Positions 21,900-33,472 of a DNA stretch of 64,000 nucleotides are shown in pieces. A program made the translations under genes and the position numbers. The stretch covers positions 7,547,501 to 7,611,500 of the forward strand of contig CM076959.1 of assembly GCA_039566865.1 (NCBI GenBank), given 5' to 3'. Below the pieces are notes generated by a model. That model saw only the letters and a list, made by a program, of their open reading frames with translations, was not told where the DNA came from and searched no databases. Position 1 is the first letter of the stretch. Every line of letters begins with the position of its first letter. The DNA is from Aurelia coerulea. Lineage: Eukaryota; Cnidaria; Scyphozoa; Semaeostomeae; Ulmaridae.

Positions 21900-22424
21900 C
21901 TATTTCTTGTTTTCCATGTGAACTTTTCCAATCATTTTCATTGTCCTAAGTTGTTTAATATGTGTTTTTAGCCATCTTTTGAGGTCTCTCTTGTTTAGTT
22001 TTGATCTTTGATTGGTAGATCTAGATTGAAACGCATCATGACTTCTTCCAGAGATATACTGAAAGGGCTTAATTCCTCTGAGATCTTTTATCATCTTAAC
22101 TTCATCATCAAAAATGCTCTCTTCACTGTGATTCGTTGAATCAGCAGGTACCCCTGTACTTTTGTTAAAATTTAAGCTTTTGTATCTAATACGTTTGACT
22201 GCCTTACTCCTCAGTGGGACAGCTGCCTTTGTGTTGTTTGCTCCCATCGAGCGGATGAGATCTGTTGCCAAATTTATGCATATCTCCTGTGCAAGACCAT
22301 CCTCTATATTGTTTCTCATTTCCCCTTTCCAATTAACAGATTTACCCCATTGAAGCTTTGCAGCTTCTCGCGTATTTTGAATAGTCATTACTAGCTTTGA
22401 AAAAAGATAGCAGCAGTTTCTCAT
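21900..22424 (-). CDS. Unrecognised 174-aa frame, possible exon
   Basis: I do not recognise this protein. It is basic and hydrophilic with blocks such as AKLQWGKSVNWKGEMRNN, FNKSTGVPADSTNHSEESIF and DLRGIKPFQYISGRSHD. The composition looks coding rather than random (no low complexity, charged C-terminus). A possible acceptor (TTTTTTCAAAG) lies inside the frame near 22,393, which would make this the last exon of a spliced gene ending at TAG/TAA near 21,900. It may belong to a cnidarian repeat-associated family. Function is unknown. Confidence 0.4.
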   Translation of the reverse strand: MRNCCYLFSKLVMTIQNTREAAKLQWGKSVNWKGEMRNNIEDGLAQEICINLATDLIRSMGANNTKAAVPLRSKAVKRIRYKSLNFNKSTGVPADSTNHSEESIFDDEVKMIKDLRGIKPFQYISGRSHDAFQSRSTNQRSKLNKRDLKRWLKTHIKQLRTMKMIGKVHMENKK

Positions 22425-22563
22425 TTAAGGCCCATTTCCACTTCATTCGCAATTCGCATGTGATCCTTCCTTTGAAATTCGCATGCGAACGTTCACATTG
22501 CGATTTTGACCTGTTTGCAATGTTTGATTTTTTGCGAACGTTCGCATGTGAACGAAAGTCCCG

Positions 22564-22592
22564 CCACCACCACCACCACCACCACCACCACC
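22564..22592. repeat. (CCA)n microsatellite
   Basis: About ten CCA triplets. Frames reading His or Gly runs through it are artefacts. Confidence 0.9.
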
Positions 22593-25302
22593 CTCCTGGG
22601 AAGGAATGATGGGTTTAAAAAGAAATTCCAAAATTTTATTGCAGATTGTTAGTTATAAAATAATAGATTAATTTTTCAAATGTTAGACCTCCGTGGAAAC
22701 AGGAGAGCACTTCCAGGTAACCCTAACTTTGACCCTATCTGGACCGGGGGGGGGGGGCACCAGTTTTGTCTGGGTATCTTTTTTATGATAATTTCTAGGC
22801 TAATTAGTTTTCGTGACTCTTCCTAACTATCCTTTTCACATGTTTCACCAGTTTTTCTACAAGATATGTTGCGTATGTTCAGAGAGTAGTTTTAATATAT
22901 CTTGTTTGTTTTACGGTCAAACCCTTTATAACTTCAAACTAAGATGATTCTTGACAGAAATGAGAAAGATGGATGAAATTTTCAGTCCAACCCTAAATCA
23001 ATAAGACATTATGGATATAATCTATTTTTTGTTTTTCTTTTGTATTACGTCATTCATGACGCCATATATCTAAAGAATTTAGGTGATAAATATAAGTTTA
23101 TAAACTTCATAATTTTTTAAAAAAAATATGTTTTTCAGGAACTTTGATATTCTGTCAGTCAATTAAAGTTATAAGAAGCATACTATTACTCTTAAGAGAG
23201 TTCGTACAGTTCAGTTCGTAACAGTACTGTTTTTGGCATAAAACAAAGAAAATTTATGACGTCATCGAAAATACAACTATTAGAGTAGACTAAATTAGAT
23301 ATTCGGAAGTTTCACATTAAGTTACATTAGATGACCAAATTTCATCTTTTTAGCCCTTGTCGATTTGGAGTTCTGATGAACTCTGATGAACTCCAAAAAG
23401 CCTGGTCCAGGCAGGCTAACCCTAGAAGTCATATACTAACCCTAACGATTGAATTGATGTGAAGTGGTCTCTCTCGCTCTGAGCATCCCCCTCCGGGCCA
23501 CCGCCGGGCATTTGCTCAACAAATATTCCCGGCCCGTGAGCATTTGAACGTCAATTTTACCCCGGCCTCCGTGCGTTTGTACCCGGGCCTTGTCCATGTA
23601 ATCTTTGTTGACACCCAGTCTGCCCGGCGGTCAGCGTAGAAGATGAACAAAACACAATTTCCCAATCACGAACAACGGTTTCGAACAGCAGCTGGCTTCG
23701 TAGTTCTGCTTTAAATTGACTGATTATGGAAGATCACAAAGATCAACATCAAACGTATAAATCGTATAAGAACAGAAAGTACCGGCAAAGCAAGAGGGCA
23801 AAAAGATGTGGAGGACAAGTTGGTGAGAGAAGCAACGCCGAGCAGGAAAGCAGGAAAGCAGCACCGATGATAGGCCAATGGTGGCAAGACCTTCTGTTAG
23901 CCAAAGCCAACTCGATGATAACAATATAGACCTCCCACGTGGCATTGATCACAGAAATAATACCGACCAAGAAGATTGGCTGGATCGCCGAACGATAGAG
24001 GTTGGTTGAATTTGAGCGGGAATTTGAGATATGTTTTGTCAGCATCGTTTCTTTTATCGATTTATTATAGCTTAGCTGCAAGGATTTCAATCTCAGTACC
24101 GAGTGGACTTGCCCAAGTCTCTCCCGCCTTCTTTTCTCTCGTTCCTTCATCCAGCAGGGTTGCCAGATTTGAATCCTAAATATATGCCAAAAGTGCTAAA
24201 AAAAGAAGCCAGATGGCTGGTAAATGAGCCAAATTCAACATTTGTGCATGACGTTATCGTTTCCATTACTGCCATGCCCACTAGTTTTTAGTGTGAATTA
24301 CATCATTATCATCATTATATCATCATTATCATTATTTATGATTATTTTGAACGTTCCTCACCACGCATGCCCAAACAAGCCAATTCTTCCTTGCGTTCCT
24401 TTGGCAATCAAAACAATCATGATTGTATTGTTTAAGATTTTAACATTTTTTCATTTCAAAGCATTTAGATCCAGCTAGCTAACTTTGAATGAGATCTTGA
24501 TCGTTTTGATTGCCAAAGGAACGCAAGGCTTGTTCGTTTCTTGTGTCTTAGACTCATTACATAAAACCCTTTAACTGAGCAAAAGAAGAGACTTGGAATA
24601 ACAAGAGAAAACAAGAGATATCACAATCATTGATTTATTTCTAATAGGCTTAAATTAAAAATAGCTAAATAAGAGCTAATTAAGGCCTACTTTACAACAT
24701 GTTTGCAATGTGTAAAATAAAATTACTAAGGATCGCCACGGCGCAAGCCACCCACAAACCACCGCACCCAGATCCAACCTGGGGGCACATCACTGATCAG
24801 TTGGGCACACGGAGGACAAGAAAGGCCCACAGCACGAACATCCTTCGCAGAGGCTTTCCCTACTCTACTACGCAGCAGTAGTGTGACAATTTTATGGGAT
24901 AATTTTGTTTGGGTATAAACACGGGAGAGAGTTACTGAAAAGTCAAATTACTGAAAGCCTTTCGAAAATGTTTGCTTACCAGCCTGCATCTGTCTTTCTT
25001 CATGAGAGGCCACAAGTATCCTCTTAGAGCTTGACTTGGTACGGAAAGTTTCTTAAGATTCCCATACTGAATGTTTGAATGTTTGTTGGGGGGGGGGGGG
25101 GGGGGTAGTGGTTCTGAAACCCTTTATTTATTTCTCTTGCATGGATCAAGTTATTTAAATATGGAAAGTAGATTTCACTGGAACAAAAATTGAAAAACAG
25201 AAATAAGGTGAACATACTGCCAACTTCTTAAATTTGTGAAAAATTTTTCAAAGTATTCTTACTGTTGTTACAGATCCAAAGTGATGCCGGTGAATATCCA
25301 TT
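22593..25302. other. Gene-poor stretch
   Basis: No intact gene is seen. At 24,389-24,528 there is a 140-bp inverted-repeat element (CCTTGCGTTCCTTTGGCAAT paired with its exact complement). Around 23,480-23,640 is a GC-rich repeat with CCGGGC motifs. At 23,726-24,010 there are plus-strand frames with possible coding flavour (EDWLDRRTIEVG) but no confident family. An 18-G run lies at 25,088-25,105 and ATC/ATT microsatellites near 24,301-24,345. Confidence 0.5.
24389..24528. mobile_element. Small inverted-repeat element (MITE-like), 140 bp
   Basis: The arms of about 34 bp (CCTTGCGTTCCTTTGGCAAT, then CAAAACRATCAWGAT) are near-perfect reverse complements around an AT-rich spacer. No clear duplication of flanking bases was resolved. 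It is non-coding. Confidence 0.65.
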
Positions 25303-25342
25303 TTGTTTGCATGTTGGATTTCGCATCTGATCTATGATCTCA

Positions 25343-25394
25343 ACAATGACAATAACAGTGACAATAATGACAATAATGACAACAGTGACAATAA
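25343..25394. repeat. (ACAATAATG)n-type minisatellite
   Basis: Tandem 9-bp units (GACAATAAY with variants) lie immediately upstream of the RT-derived zinc-knuckle frame. Confidence 0.75.
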
Positions 25395-25515
25395 TACATG
25401 TAGACGATGTGGTAAACATAAAGAAATTATAGAACATCTATGGGAATGCAAGAAATCTGACATGAAAAAATGTAGCAAAGATCAACTTCTCTCAAATGAT
25501 CCAAAAAATGCTTAA
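25395..25515 (+). pseudogene. C-terminal zinc-knuckle scrap of a reverse transcriptase
   Basis: A short frame with TCRRCGKHKEIIEHLWECK matches the CxxC...H...C knuckle that ends many non-LTR RT proteins. It is followed by an AT-rich 3' UTR-like stretch to about 25,660 ending in TTATATTA repeats. It is a 3'-end remnant of an otherwise lost element. Confidence 0.55.
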
Positions 25516-26449
25516 AAGAATAATAAGAGAGTTCAAAAGATTTTGTAAATAGTTTTAGTTTGTGTTAGGTTCTGTTATTTAGCTTTTCAATTATTGTTTA
25601 GTTTAATTTGTAACTGCTCCGAAATGGAGATTGGGTATTTATATTATTATATTATAATGATTGCCATCCGATTTCAATCGACACTTCCGCTTGTTGCTGC
25701 AAATAATTTTTTTTTCTGTTCCATTAAGATTTTACAACAATTTTACTAATTACAATACTTACAAGCTACGCTACAATACTGCAGAGACGATGCCACAGGG
25801 AGCGAAATACTATCTCTACCCTTTGGCAACTCTAAAAATAATTAATGACCTACATAAAACTACACGTACAGTAACTGCTACTACAAATGAAAGGAATGTT
25901 TTTTTTAAAACGGTAAACTAAGGTACAAGCGAAGGTAGCTTGCAATCAAATACGGTAATTGTAAGTGTAGGTTTGAAAGTTAGAGCCAAACATGTTGTTG
26001 CACTCTGTGCATTTAGTGATTGTACATTTAGTCCCTGTGGTTTAGTTGTGTAGCAATGGGCTGCACAGACTAAGATAAGATAACAAATTGCTAACAGCAC
26101 AGGGGACAAAGGAAACAATTTCTATCAGTGGCAAAAATCATTTCTTGGTTTCCCTGTGCACTCCCAGGACGAAGTTACGTGAATCTATTCATGATGCGTG
26201 TCATATGTGAATAACGGTAGCGGGCCTCTTTGTGTTGTCAAGATGCATTATTCCCATTGGCCACTTTTGTAGGGGACTTTCTTAACAGTGTTTCTGAATG
26301 TTCCCATATAGTATAAAAAACTCAACGATATGGAAATGGATCAAGACATCCTTTACATTTGACCGGTATAATCTGTAACATTTTTTGTGCTTCTACCTAT
26401 AGAATAGTCTTGCCCATGAGCCCCCCAGGGCAGTGTTGCGCTCTTGAAC
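25516..26449. other. Gene-free spacer
   Basis: AT-rich 3' UTR-like DNA to about 25,660, then unrecognised sequence. No supportable gene. Confidence 0.5.
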
Positions 26450-26456
26450 CATAACA

Positions 26457-26490
<34 letters not shown>

Positions 26491-26955
26491 CAATCTAAAA
26501 CTTAAAAACAACAAGTTAATGCAAATTACTGTGGCATTTGCAGCGAGGAAAGACGCATGGTCACCGGGTCCTCACTACAAATGCCACTTACAATTTTCTA
26601 AGTACTATCAACAATAAACTAATAATAGAACACAAAAAACAAAAAAATAAGATACAGATGCACACTAAATCAGGACAAAGTAAAAGCCAAGGTAAAACTG
26701 AAGTACCCCCAAAACCCGCACAAACAGCCCACCACCCACCAAACCACAACCACGAGCGCACCGGCAGGGAGAATGAAACAAAGTTTCAGGGATTCAACCC
26801 CGAGGGGAAAAAGACTTTCCAATTTACCATAGACTCCCCCCAACCGATGCACCCGCGGCAGCAGTGCGATGAGCAGAGACAGCCCACGCAAATTCCGGGA
26901 GCACTTCAGTCTAAAAGAAAAAAAAAAGGGTTAGGCTGCTGTTTTTCCAGAAAGT

Positions 26956-29900
26956 TTAATTAAACCGTCCAGAAGTTTTGATGAAAGAAATAGTTGCTTC
27001 TATGATGATTCTGTTTGCAAAGGTGCTTTCATTTGGGTTCCCATATAATAACAAATGACAAAGATCCTTTGAGTTCATGCTAGCAACATCATATCCGACA
27101 TCTGAGACTTGACCAAGGAGATCTTGGCGCTGAGCTGTAAACTGGGGGCAGTGCAGGAGGTAATGCTCATTATCTTCCTTTCCTGTACCACAAATACAAA
27201 TTGGACTCAAGCACTCAAAATTATGCCTAAATCTATGTTCATTTAGAGGACTAAAGTTAACTCGAAGCCTTGTTAATAGCTTGATACCCAAAATATCATA
27301 GATGCTATAAACCGGGTTTTTCTCGGGTCTGATGATTCGAAGCAATTTGCTCTTGAAAACTGCAAGAGAAGGAGAATCTTGTACAGTTTTGTCTAACAGG
27401 TTCCACTCACATATTGTGTTATGGAAATAAGAGCTGGAGAAGCGCATAGTTCTACCTACATTTTGCTCATAACAACGCGGGTTTCTTAAATTATACTCAA
27501 CTGAGCGCTGTTCGGGTATCTCATTGAAAAGGTAATCTGGACTTTTGGATGTGGTTAATGAAAAGAAATGACATAATCTTCGGCACCACCTTCGGTCATA
27601 AAGTGTTTCCCATCCGAGCTCTTCAAGTAGCCTTCGCCTACTTGTACCTACCCACGCTCCAGTAACAGCTAGTGCTGCTTTATATTGAGTCTGTTCTAGT
27701 TGTTGCGTAAGGTTCAGCTGCATATCAGGGTCATATTTATGGTAAATGATGTCTCCATAGTCTAAGTGAGGTCTCACATAAAGCTTATAGGTTTGATCAA
27801 GGACCTCTCTTGATACATATTTAGAAAGGTATTTTAACAAACCAATTCCTCTCCGTGCTTTCAAGATAGCCTCTCGAATATGACTTTTAAAATTTAGCTT
27901 TGAGTCAAGAGTAACCCCAAGGTGCTTGTGCTCCAATTTTGATGCAATGACCTCCTCTCCCAATTCAAGACCGGGGTGGATTGGCTTATTCCTTTTACAA
28001 GAAAATATGACCTCCTCTGTCTTGTCAGCGTTAAACTGCATTTTCCATTGCCATGCCCATAAGCTAATTTTTGCCAAATCTCTGTTTAAGTCAAGTGCAG
28101 CTACATTTTCATTCTGAACAGTAGTAAACAACGACGTGTCATCAGCAAATAACTTAATACCACATTTAACATTGTGGGTAATATCATTAATGTAGATCAA
28201 GAACAACAACGGTCCAAGAACTGATCCTTGTGGTACACCTGCGGAAATTGTATCCCACTTTGAACATTGCCCATTTAGCACTACCCGTTGCTTACGATCT
28301 GACAAAAAACTTTTAACAATCCGAAGAACATTTCCATGTAAGCCATTGGATTCCAACTTGTAAATGAGACCCTCATGCCAGACCCTGTCAAATGCCTTTG
28401 AAAGGTCAAGGAAGATGGCACGTGTTTCTTTACTAGGAGTTTCATCGAAGGCTCTATAAATATTTTGAGTGATGAGCAGTAACTGATTGATAGTCGAATC
28501 ACCGGGACGAAACCCTGATTGATGAGGCGATATAAGACCATTTATACTGAGATGCTCGTAGATGGCATCAAATAATAGCTTTTCAAAAAACTTTCCAAAA
28601 ATTGGAAGTAGGGAAATTGGGCGATAGTTTTTCTTGTTCTGTTTGCAGCCCTTTTTATGCACAGGAATAATATTTGCTTTCTTCCATTGAGAAGGGTAAA
28701 TTCCTGTTTCAAGGCATCTTTCAAAAATGCAACACAGAGGATCTACTATCGAATTGTCACATATTTTGATCATGGCAACAGAAATTCCGTCACATCCATG
28801 TGCCTTTTTAGAATCTAGAGAACGAATGATTCGAAGTACCTTTTCCCTGTTTATATCTATATTGAATAAGGGTGATGGAAACTGCGGAATAAATGTAGGG
28901 ATAGTACTACCAGTTTCTATCTCCCTGCATTGAGCAACAAAGAACTCATTGAAAATATTTGCTTTTGCTTCTACATTGGTAATAAATAAGCCATTTTCAA
29001 TAAGAGGGGGTATGTTAGAAACTTTCTTTTTATTGAGAAGTCTGTTGAATAAGGTCCAATATGATTTAGCCCCAGTTACGTTATTCGATAACTTTCTGCC
29101 AAGTCCGAGATAATAATCATTTTTAGCATTGGTAATCATTTTTGATGTTATGTTTTGGACATTTTTAACAGAGTTCCAGTCTTCTTGCTTTCTACCACGT
29201 CTAACAAATTTAGCATATGTTCTGTGTTTGCGCTTAATAGCAGTTTTTAATTCCTGCTTCATCCACGGTGGATCCTTATCATCAAATTTGACAACTTTAT
29301 TAGGTATATACTCCGAAAAAATTTCAGCAAGAACATTTGTAAATATTTCTACCATTTCTGTAGGATTTAGCCCATCAAAGCAAGCAGTCCAATCGAATTT
29401 GTTAATTGATTCAATAATCATTTGAACATCAGCCTTGGAATAATCCCATACTGTCCTTTTATATGGAGGGGGAGATGGCAAAGAGACATTCAGTTTACCG
29501 TGGATAATTTGATGCTGACAGTGTTCGTCCAAGGAAGGGTGAACACCACAGTCAACAAACATATTTGGCTGGTCAGTAATAATTAAGTCAATGCAAGAAC
29601 AGCCTTCATTTCTTATATTAGTTGGCTCCTCAATCAGTTGATACAGACCATTTATTTCCATAAATTCGTCCAAAGCAGTACCCTCGGGCTGTTCAATATC
29701 CTCAGTCCACCACATTGAAGATCTACAATTGAGATCACCTGTTAAAATCATGCAGTGTGGATTTTCAGCTTTCATTTTATTGATGGTCTGTTGCAAGCTA
29801 TCAATAAAGGTTTCGAATTGCTCGCTGTTTTGACTTGGACTACGATACATTGTCCCAAGGAGAACTTTTTTACGTGCTATTCTAATTTCAGTAATGATAA

Positions 29901-30708
29901 TTTCAGGTAATAGCTCAAGGTCAGTCCGTCTCTTGATGGGTAGCCCTTCGCGAAAATAAAGACACACTCCACCAATTTTGGTATTGCTCGGATGATCACT
30001 GCGATATATCTCTTTGCTAAACCCTTCAATATAGATTTCATCATTTTTCACAGTTTGATCAAGCATAGTCTCAGAAATAGCAATAATGTCATATTTGTAG
30101 AGGGCATCATAAGTTTCAATAAGAGGTATCTTTATTCGATCTCTAGCACAGATGCTATTCAAGTTCCAGTGAAAGAACTTCAAACATTTATTAATCTCTG
30201 GGCCAGGATTTGGATGAATGTCTCCACATAAAAACAGCTGGCTGAATGGGCTGCACCCACCAACCTGAAAAATCTCCAGTGCGGTCCCAATAAGCAGAGC
30301 AAAAAGAATTTGCTGCACAAAACACAGAGCTTTCCTTGGGTACGCCTTGCAGTAAGTAAGAATGGTTTTACATAATTTTGGTAGCTCAATTACAAGGGAA
30401 ATCAAAAGCCAAAGACTAACAATCATACGTGAATTTATTTTTGCAAAGATAAGACTGACATCTGCACTTTTTGGGGGAGCAGCTGACACAACAGTTGCAG
30501 CGAGGTGGGTCCAAAAGAAAGAAACAACGAGGGATAACGGCAATGAAAGAACAGATGAACAGATGAATAAGTACATGTAGGCAAAGTACTGAAGTGCACA
30601 AAAGGAAAACTCGACCATTGATATTTCAGGGACCTTTGGGACTTTTGACATTAAACAAATACGGTGTCCTGCGATTCCTGCACGCCACTGGTTAATTCCT
30701 ACAGGCAT
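26956..30708 (-). CDS. Retrotransposon ORF2 with N-terminal membrane-like region, 2A-like peptide, APE and RT
   Basis: An intact frame of 1250 codons starts at ATG 30,706-30,708. Residues about 36-150 contain several hydrophobic segments. A 2A-like motif, GDIHPNPGP, occupies residues 162-170. In this class (known for APE-type retrotransposons) the ribosome skips between G169 and P170, which would release the hydrophobic N-terminus. The endonuclease domain follows at once (FFHWNLNSI, SETML, LTGDLNC, then a degenerate SLDEHCQH in place of SDH). RT motifs are NYRPISLLPIFGK, SGFRPGDST, AIFLDLSKAFDRVWHEG, SAGVPQGSVLGPLL and the catalytic FADD. The C-terminus has a CICGTGKEDNEHYLLHC knuckle. Product: endonuclease/reverse transcriptase for target-primed insertion. 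Confidence 0.92.
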   Translation of the reverse strand: MPVGINQWRAGIAGHRICLMSKVPKVPEISMVEFSFCALQYFAYMYLFICSSVLSLPLSLVVSFFWTHLAATVVSAAPPKSADVSLIFAKINSRMIVSLWLLISLVIELPKLCKTILTYCKAYPRKALCFVQQILFALLIGTALEIFQVGGCSPFSQLFLCGDIHPNPGPEINKCLKFFHWNLNSICARDRIKIPLIETYDALYKYDIIAISETMLDQTVKNDEIYIEGFSKEIYRSDHPSNTKIGGVCLYFREGLPIKRRTDLELLPEIIITEIRIARKKVLLGTMYRSPSQNSEQFETFIDSLQQTINKMKAENPHCMILTGDLNCRSSMWWTEDIEQPEGTALDEFMEINGLYQLIEEPTNIRNEGCSCIDLIITDQPNMFVDCGVHPSLDEHCQHQIIHGKLNVSLPSPPPYKRTVWDYSKADVQMIIESINKFDWTACFDGLNPTEMVEIFTNVLAEIFSEYIPNKVVKFDDKDPPWMKQELKTAIKRKHRTYAKFVRRGRKQEDWNSVKNVQNITSKMITNAKNDYYLGLGRKLSNNVTGAKSYWTLFNRLLNKKKVSNIPPLIENGLFITNVEAKANIFNEFFVAQCREIETGSTIPTFIPQFPSPLFNIDINREKVLRIIRSLDSKKAHGCDGISVAMIKICDNSIVDPLCCIFERCLETGIYPSQWKKANIIPVHKKGCKQNKKNYRPISLLPIFGKFFEKLLFDAIYEHLSINGLISPHQSGFRPGDSTINQLLLITQNIYRAFDETPSKETRAIFLDLSKAFDRVWHEGLIYKLESNGLHGNVLRIVKSFLSDRKQRVVLNGQCSKWDTISAGVPQGSVLGPLLFLIYINDITHNVKCGIKLFADDTSLFTTVQNENVAALDLNRDLAKISLWAWQWKMQFNADKTEEVIFSCKRNKPIHPGLELGEEVIASKLEHKHLGVTLDSKLNFKSHIREAILKARRGIGLLKYLSKYVSREVLDQTYKLYVRPHLDYGDIIYHKYDPDMQLNLTQQLEQTQYKAALAVTGAWVGTSRRRLLEELGWETLYDRRWCRRLCHFFSLTTSKSPDYLFNEIPEQRSVEYNLRNPRCYEQNVGRTMRFSSSYFHNTICEWNLLDKTVQDSPSLAVFKSKLLRIIRPEKNPVYSIYDILGIKLLTRLRVNFSPLNEHRFRHNFECLSPICICGTGKEDNEHYLLHCPQFTAQRQDLLGQVSDVGYDVASMNSKDLCHLLLYGNPNESTFANRIIIEATISFIKTSGRFN

Positions 30709-31849
30709 CTACACACTTGATGTCCTTGGTCATTCTCAGCATCAGTCGACAAACTACAGGATGTTTTGAAAATACATTTTTGGATCTGAGATAAACAGCA
30801 GCATTGGAAAAACGAAAAGTAACAACCACAAAATGAAAAGAAACAATAGAAAAGGAGGATAAATGTTAAATGTATAAAATAATAGTAATTAAAAACGCAT
30901 CTATTGTGCAACATCAAGAAGAGTAGTTGAGAATGAGCTATCAGGGGAATTTTCTGTTGTTACTTTGGCAATTTAAAGAAATTGGATCAAAGAAATGTTT
31001 GGTTTGCTATCTAGGTATTTTAATACCCTTGGCTATAATTTCGAAAAGAAATAGAGAGCTCTTTTGCATCCCATGTGACGCTTTCACTAAGAAAAACAAG
31101 AAATTTCAAACCCCTTGAGATGGCCTTGATGTTTACGCCAAACAAAAAAAAAAAACAGTTTTTTAAAAACATGGTACAAAACCGCGCGGAACTAAACCAT
31201 CTGGCAAAAGTCAGACGTGTTGCGATAAACGAAATTTTCCCACCGCGCGACATTAATTAGCCTAGAAATAGTAAAGCGTAAATATGAAATAATGAAATAA
31301 GTTTCTGTTATTATCATAGTAAAGTGGGGACAGTGTTCTTGAAATTTGCAAGAGGAAACGTTGATAGATCTCGCTCGAGACTTACTCTTTAGTAAAACAA
31401 AATAATAATAATATAGGTAGGCACCAAAAGGAGGGACATTTCATTCTCCAAAAAAAACAGCAAAAACAATAAAAAAAACCCCTATAAATCCTTATCATTT
31501 TAAAGAAATGTTTACACCCTTTGAGAGAAGAAATTCCCCTTCTCAGACGCCTAAAAAGCCTACCACAAGGCCTTGGTCAAGATAAGGGGCATTTCACTCC
31601 CTGCAAAGGGAAACGCAAACGCCCAACAGGAGTTTTTTTCTTTTTTTGTGTGATTTATACACGAAAAATGAACCTAAGAAAAGTCCTTTTGCATTCAAAC
31701 ACTTAAGAATGTTTCTTAGACAATGAAATGCCCCTCGTCACATACCTAACCGCCTAAACGCCTAACATAACAACAAAAATTTAGGTACCTACCAAAACAC
31801 AAACGCTCTTTACGTATAGAGAAGCTTCTAGGATTGAGCTACAAAGTCC
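30709..31849. other. Inter-ORF region of the L1-like element
   Basis: About 1.1 kb lies between the ORF1 stop and the ORF2 ATG, both on the minus strand. There are A-rich runs (31,455-31,490), an ATA run near 31,405, and no domain. It is unusually long for an L1-like inter-ORF gap, so it may hold the 2A element's own leader or a later insertion. Confidence 0.5.
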
Positions 31850-32205
31850 TCAGTCCTTAGAGTTTTCTTCATCAACTTTTTGTTGCAAGTCTCCAACAGA
31901 AGAAAAGAAGAGGAACTTTCCGTTCTTCATTTTCGCAGCTAGGTTACAGTTAATGTCCGCGAATACAAAACTGACATCACTACAGCCTTTCGCCCATTCA
32001 GATGCCTGTTTAAGAGTGCCAAGCCTGCTTCTAGTTAAGTCCAATCTGATCTTGATATCATCTAACTTTTTTCTGTTCCTGTAAACCTTGGTTCGATCTC
32101 TGAACGAGGAGAAACGCACAATAATTTGCTGATGAACTTTCCCATCATCATCGCTTATCTTTTGCGGGCCGATTCTATGGGCCCTGTCAACAGAATCAAT
32201 ACCAA
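31850..32205 (-). CDS. ORF1 C-terminal fragment of the L1-like element
   Basis: The frame enters from the truncated 5' end of the element. It contains GIDSVDRAHRIGPQ, a VRFSSFRDRTKVYRNRKKL block, IRLDLTRSRLGTLKQA and FVFADINCNLA. This matches the RRM and C-terminal-domain region of L1-like ORF1p ('DRVHRIG...RPIIVRF...DLTK.R...VFADINC'). The protein would coat element RNA. The N-terminal coiled coil is missing because of 5' truncation, so no functional ORF1p is made here. Confidence 0.75.
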
Positions 32206-32217
32206 CATAACAAGTTT

Positions 32218-33470
32218 GTAATGGATAAAAAATATACCGGTACAGTGTAAAAGATGATGGCCAATGGCAATGCTATCACTTTAAACTGACCTACATCATC
32301 AAATAAATGTAATAATAACAATACTAACGATAATTACGATTTAATGACAACCAGGCTTAAATTCAACTTTGCCGGGCGTAACGAAAAATCGCCTCAAGTG
32401 TTATTTCAGCTTAAGTCTTCGAAATGAAACAAAAAACAATGCGAGAACAAAGGCTATACCGATCACGAGGTTGAGCAAGATTGGACCAGCAAGAGGGTCA
32501 GCAACTAAAATTGACAGAACAGTGTTCATGGTTTTACTATATTCTAATTACCTTCAACAATGCGCTTACCGCAAACAATACAAAATCTCAAGTTCAATCA
32601 AGATCTTCAAGATCTTTTTCTCGAAAAGCTCAATGCCTGCCAAGATTCTCTGGAAAAATGTCAGGCACCTGCAAAAGGACAACTTCTGCCTCTTCGTTTT
32701 CTATGGTGAAAATTTTAAGTCGCTCTAAAAAGGTCTTCCTTGAAAAGATACTCATTTGAAATTTAATTACTTAACAGTGCCGTAAAGTTTCCACCTGCAC
32801 CACTGTCCAAAACTTTGACGAATAGTGAATGGCGACCACAAGGAAATGCCGCGACAAAGGCTAAAAGAATCTTGATTTGCTGATGCAAAAATAATCTACT
32901 CTTTTGAAACATTGGAGGAGAATTTTGACTTTGAATTGTGATTTCCGATCAAATTTCAAGTTATGTTTAACTACTTAGCCTGTAAACTAGAGTCAACACT
33001 AGCATTTTGTACTCGGAACTTTTACCCTTCAAGTGAATGACCTGAGCTATATAGCGCTTGTCTATAAATAGGACAAAGAAACCTCTAATAGCTCCATTGT
33101 TTTCTTTGGCTATGCCTTTCTTCCGCCACTCGCTGGATTATCAAATACAATAGGCTATTTATAAACCTGTGAGATCTCATCTTTCAACTCAGGTCATTCG
33201 CTTTAAGCATTCTACTGTATATTTAGTGACCAGGTGAAGAGCCAGTCTTTGGATGTACTGGTCATCATTTTTTATCATCATTAACATAATTTGCTGATTG
33301 CCACATTCCTAGTGTTCTCTTGTTTCAGCTGGCTTTCCATAGACATAGAGAGCAAGTGACAGCCTGAAACCTTTGACATCAACCTTGGCAATCGAATTGT
33401 TACTTTCACTTCACCCACCAAAAACAATGCACTCTAAGCACCCTAAACGATCACAACAACTTTACTTTGA
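32218..33470. other. Gene-free spacer with a small inverted-repeat element
   Basis: No gene is supported. At 33,031-33,203 a 173-bp inverted repeat (AAGTGAATGACCTGAG against CTCAGGTCATTCGCTT) with internal CTATAAATAG/CTATTTATAA pairing looks like a MITE. Confidence 0.55.
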
Positions 33471-33472
33471 CT

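Larger units (their letters stand above)
26462..32205 (-). mobile_element. 5'-truncated L1-like retrotransposon with poly(A) tail and TSD
   Basis: Transcribed leftward. A 30-T run on the plus strand at 26,459-26,488 is the poly(A) tail. ORF2 is at 26,956-30,708 and an ORF1 fragment at 31,850-32,205. The motif CATAACAAGTTT occurs at 26,450-26,461 beside the tail and again at 32,206-32,217, exactly where the ORF1 fragment begins. This is a target-site duplication of 9-12 bp (its T end merges with the tail). It fixes the element at about 5.7 kb, 5'-truncated within ORF1. ORF2 is intact, so the insertion is probably fairly recent. Confidence 0.8.

Noticed and set aside
22443..22631. Glycine-rich or histidine-rich peptide genes
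   Set aside because: Frames read through the CCA microsatellite only.
26538..26963. 141-aa plus-strand frame
   Set aside because: Antisense shadow of the 3' UTR of the L1-like element.
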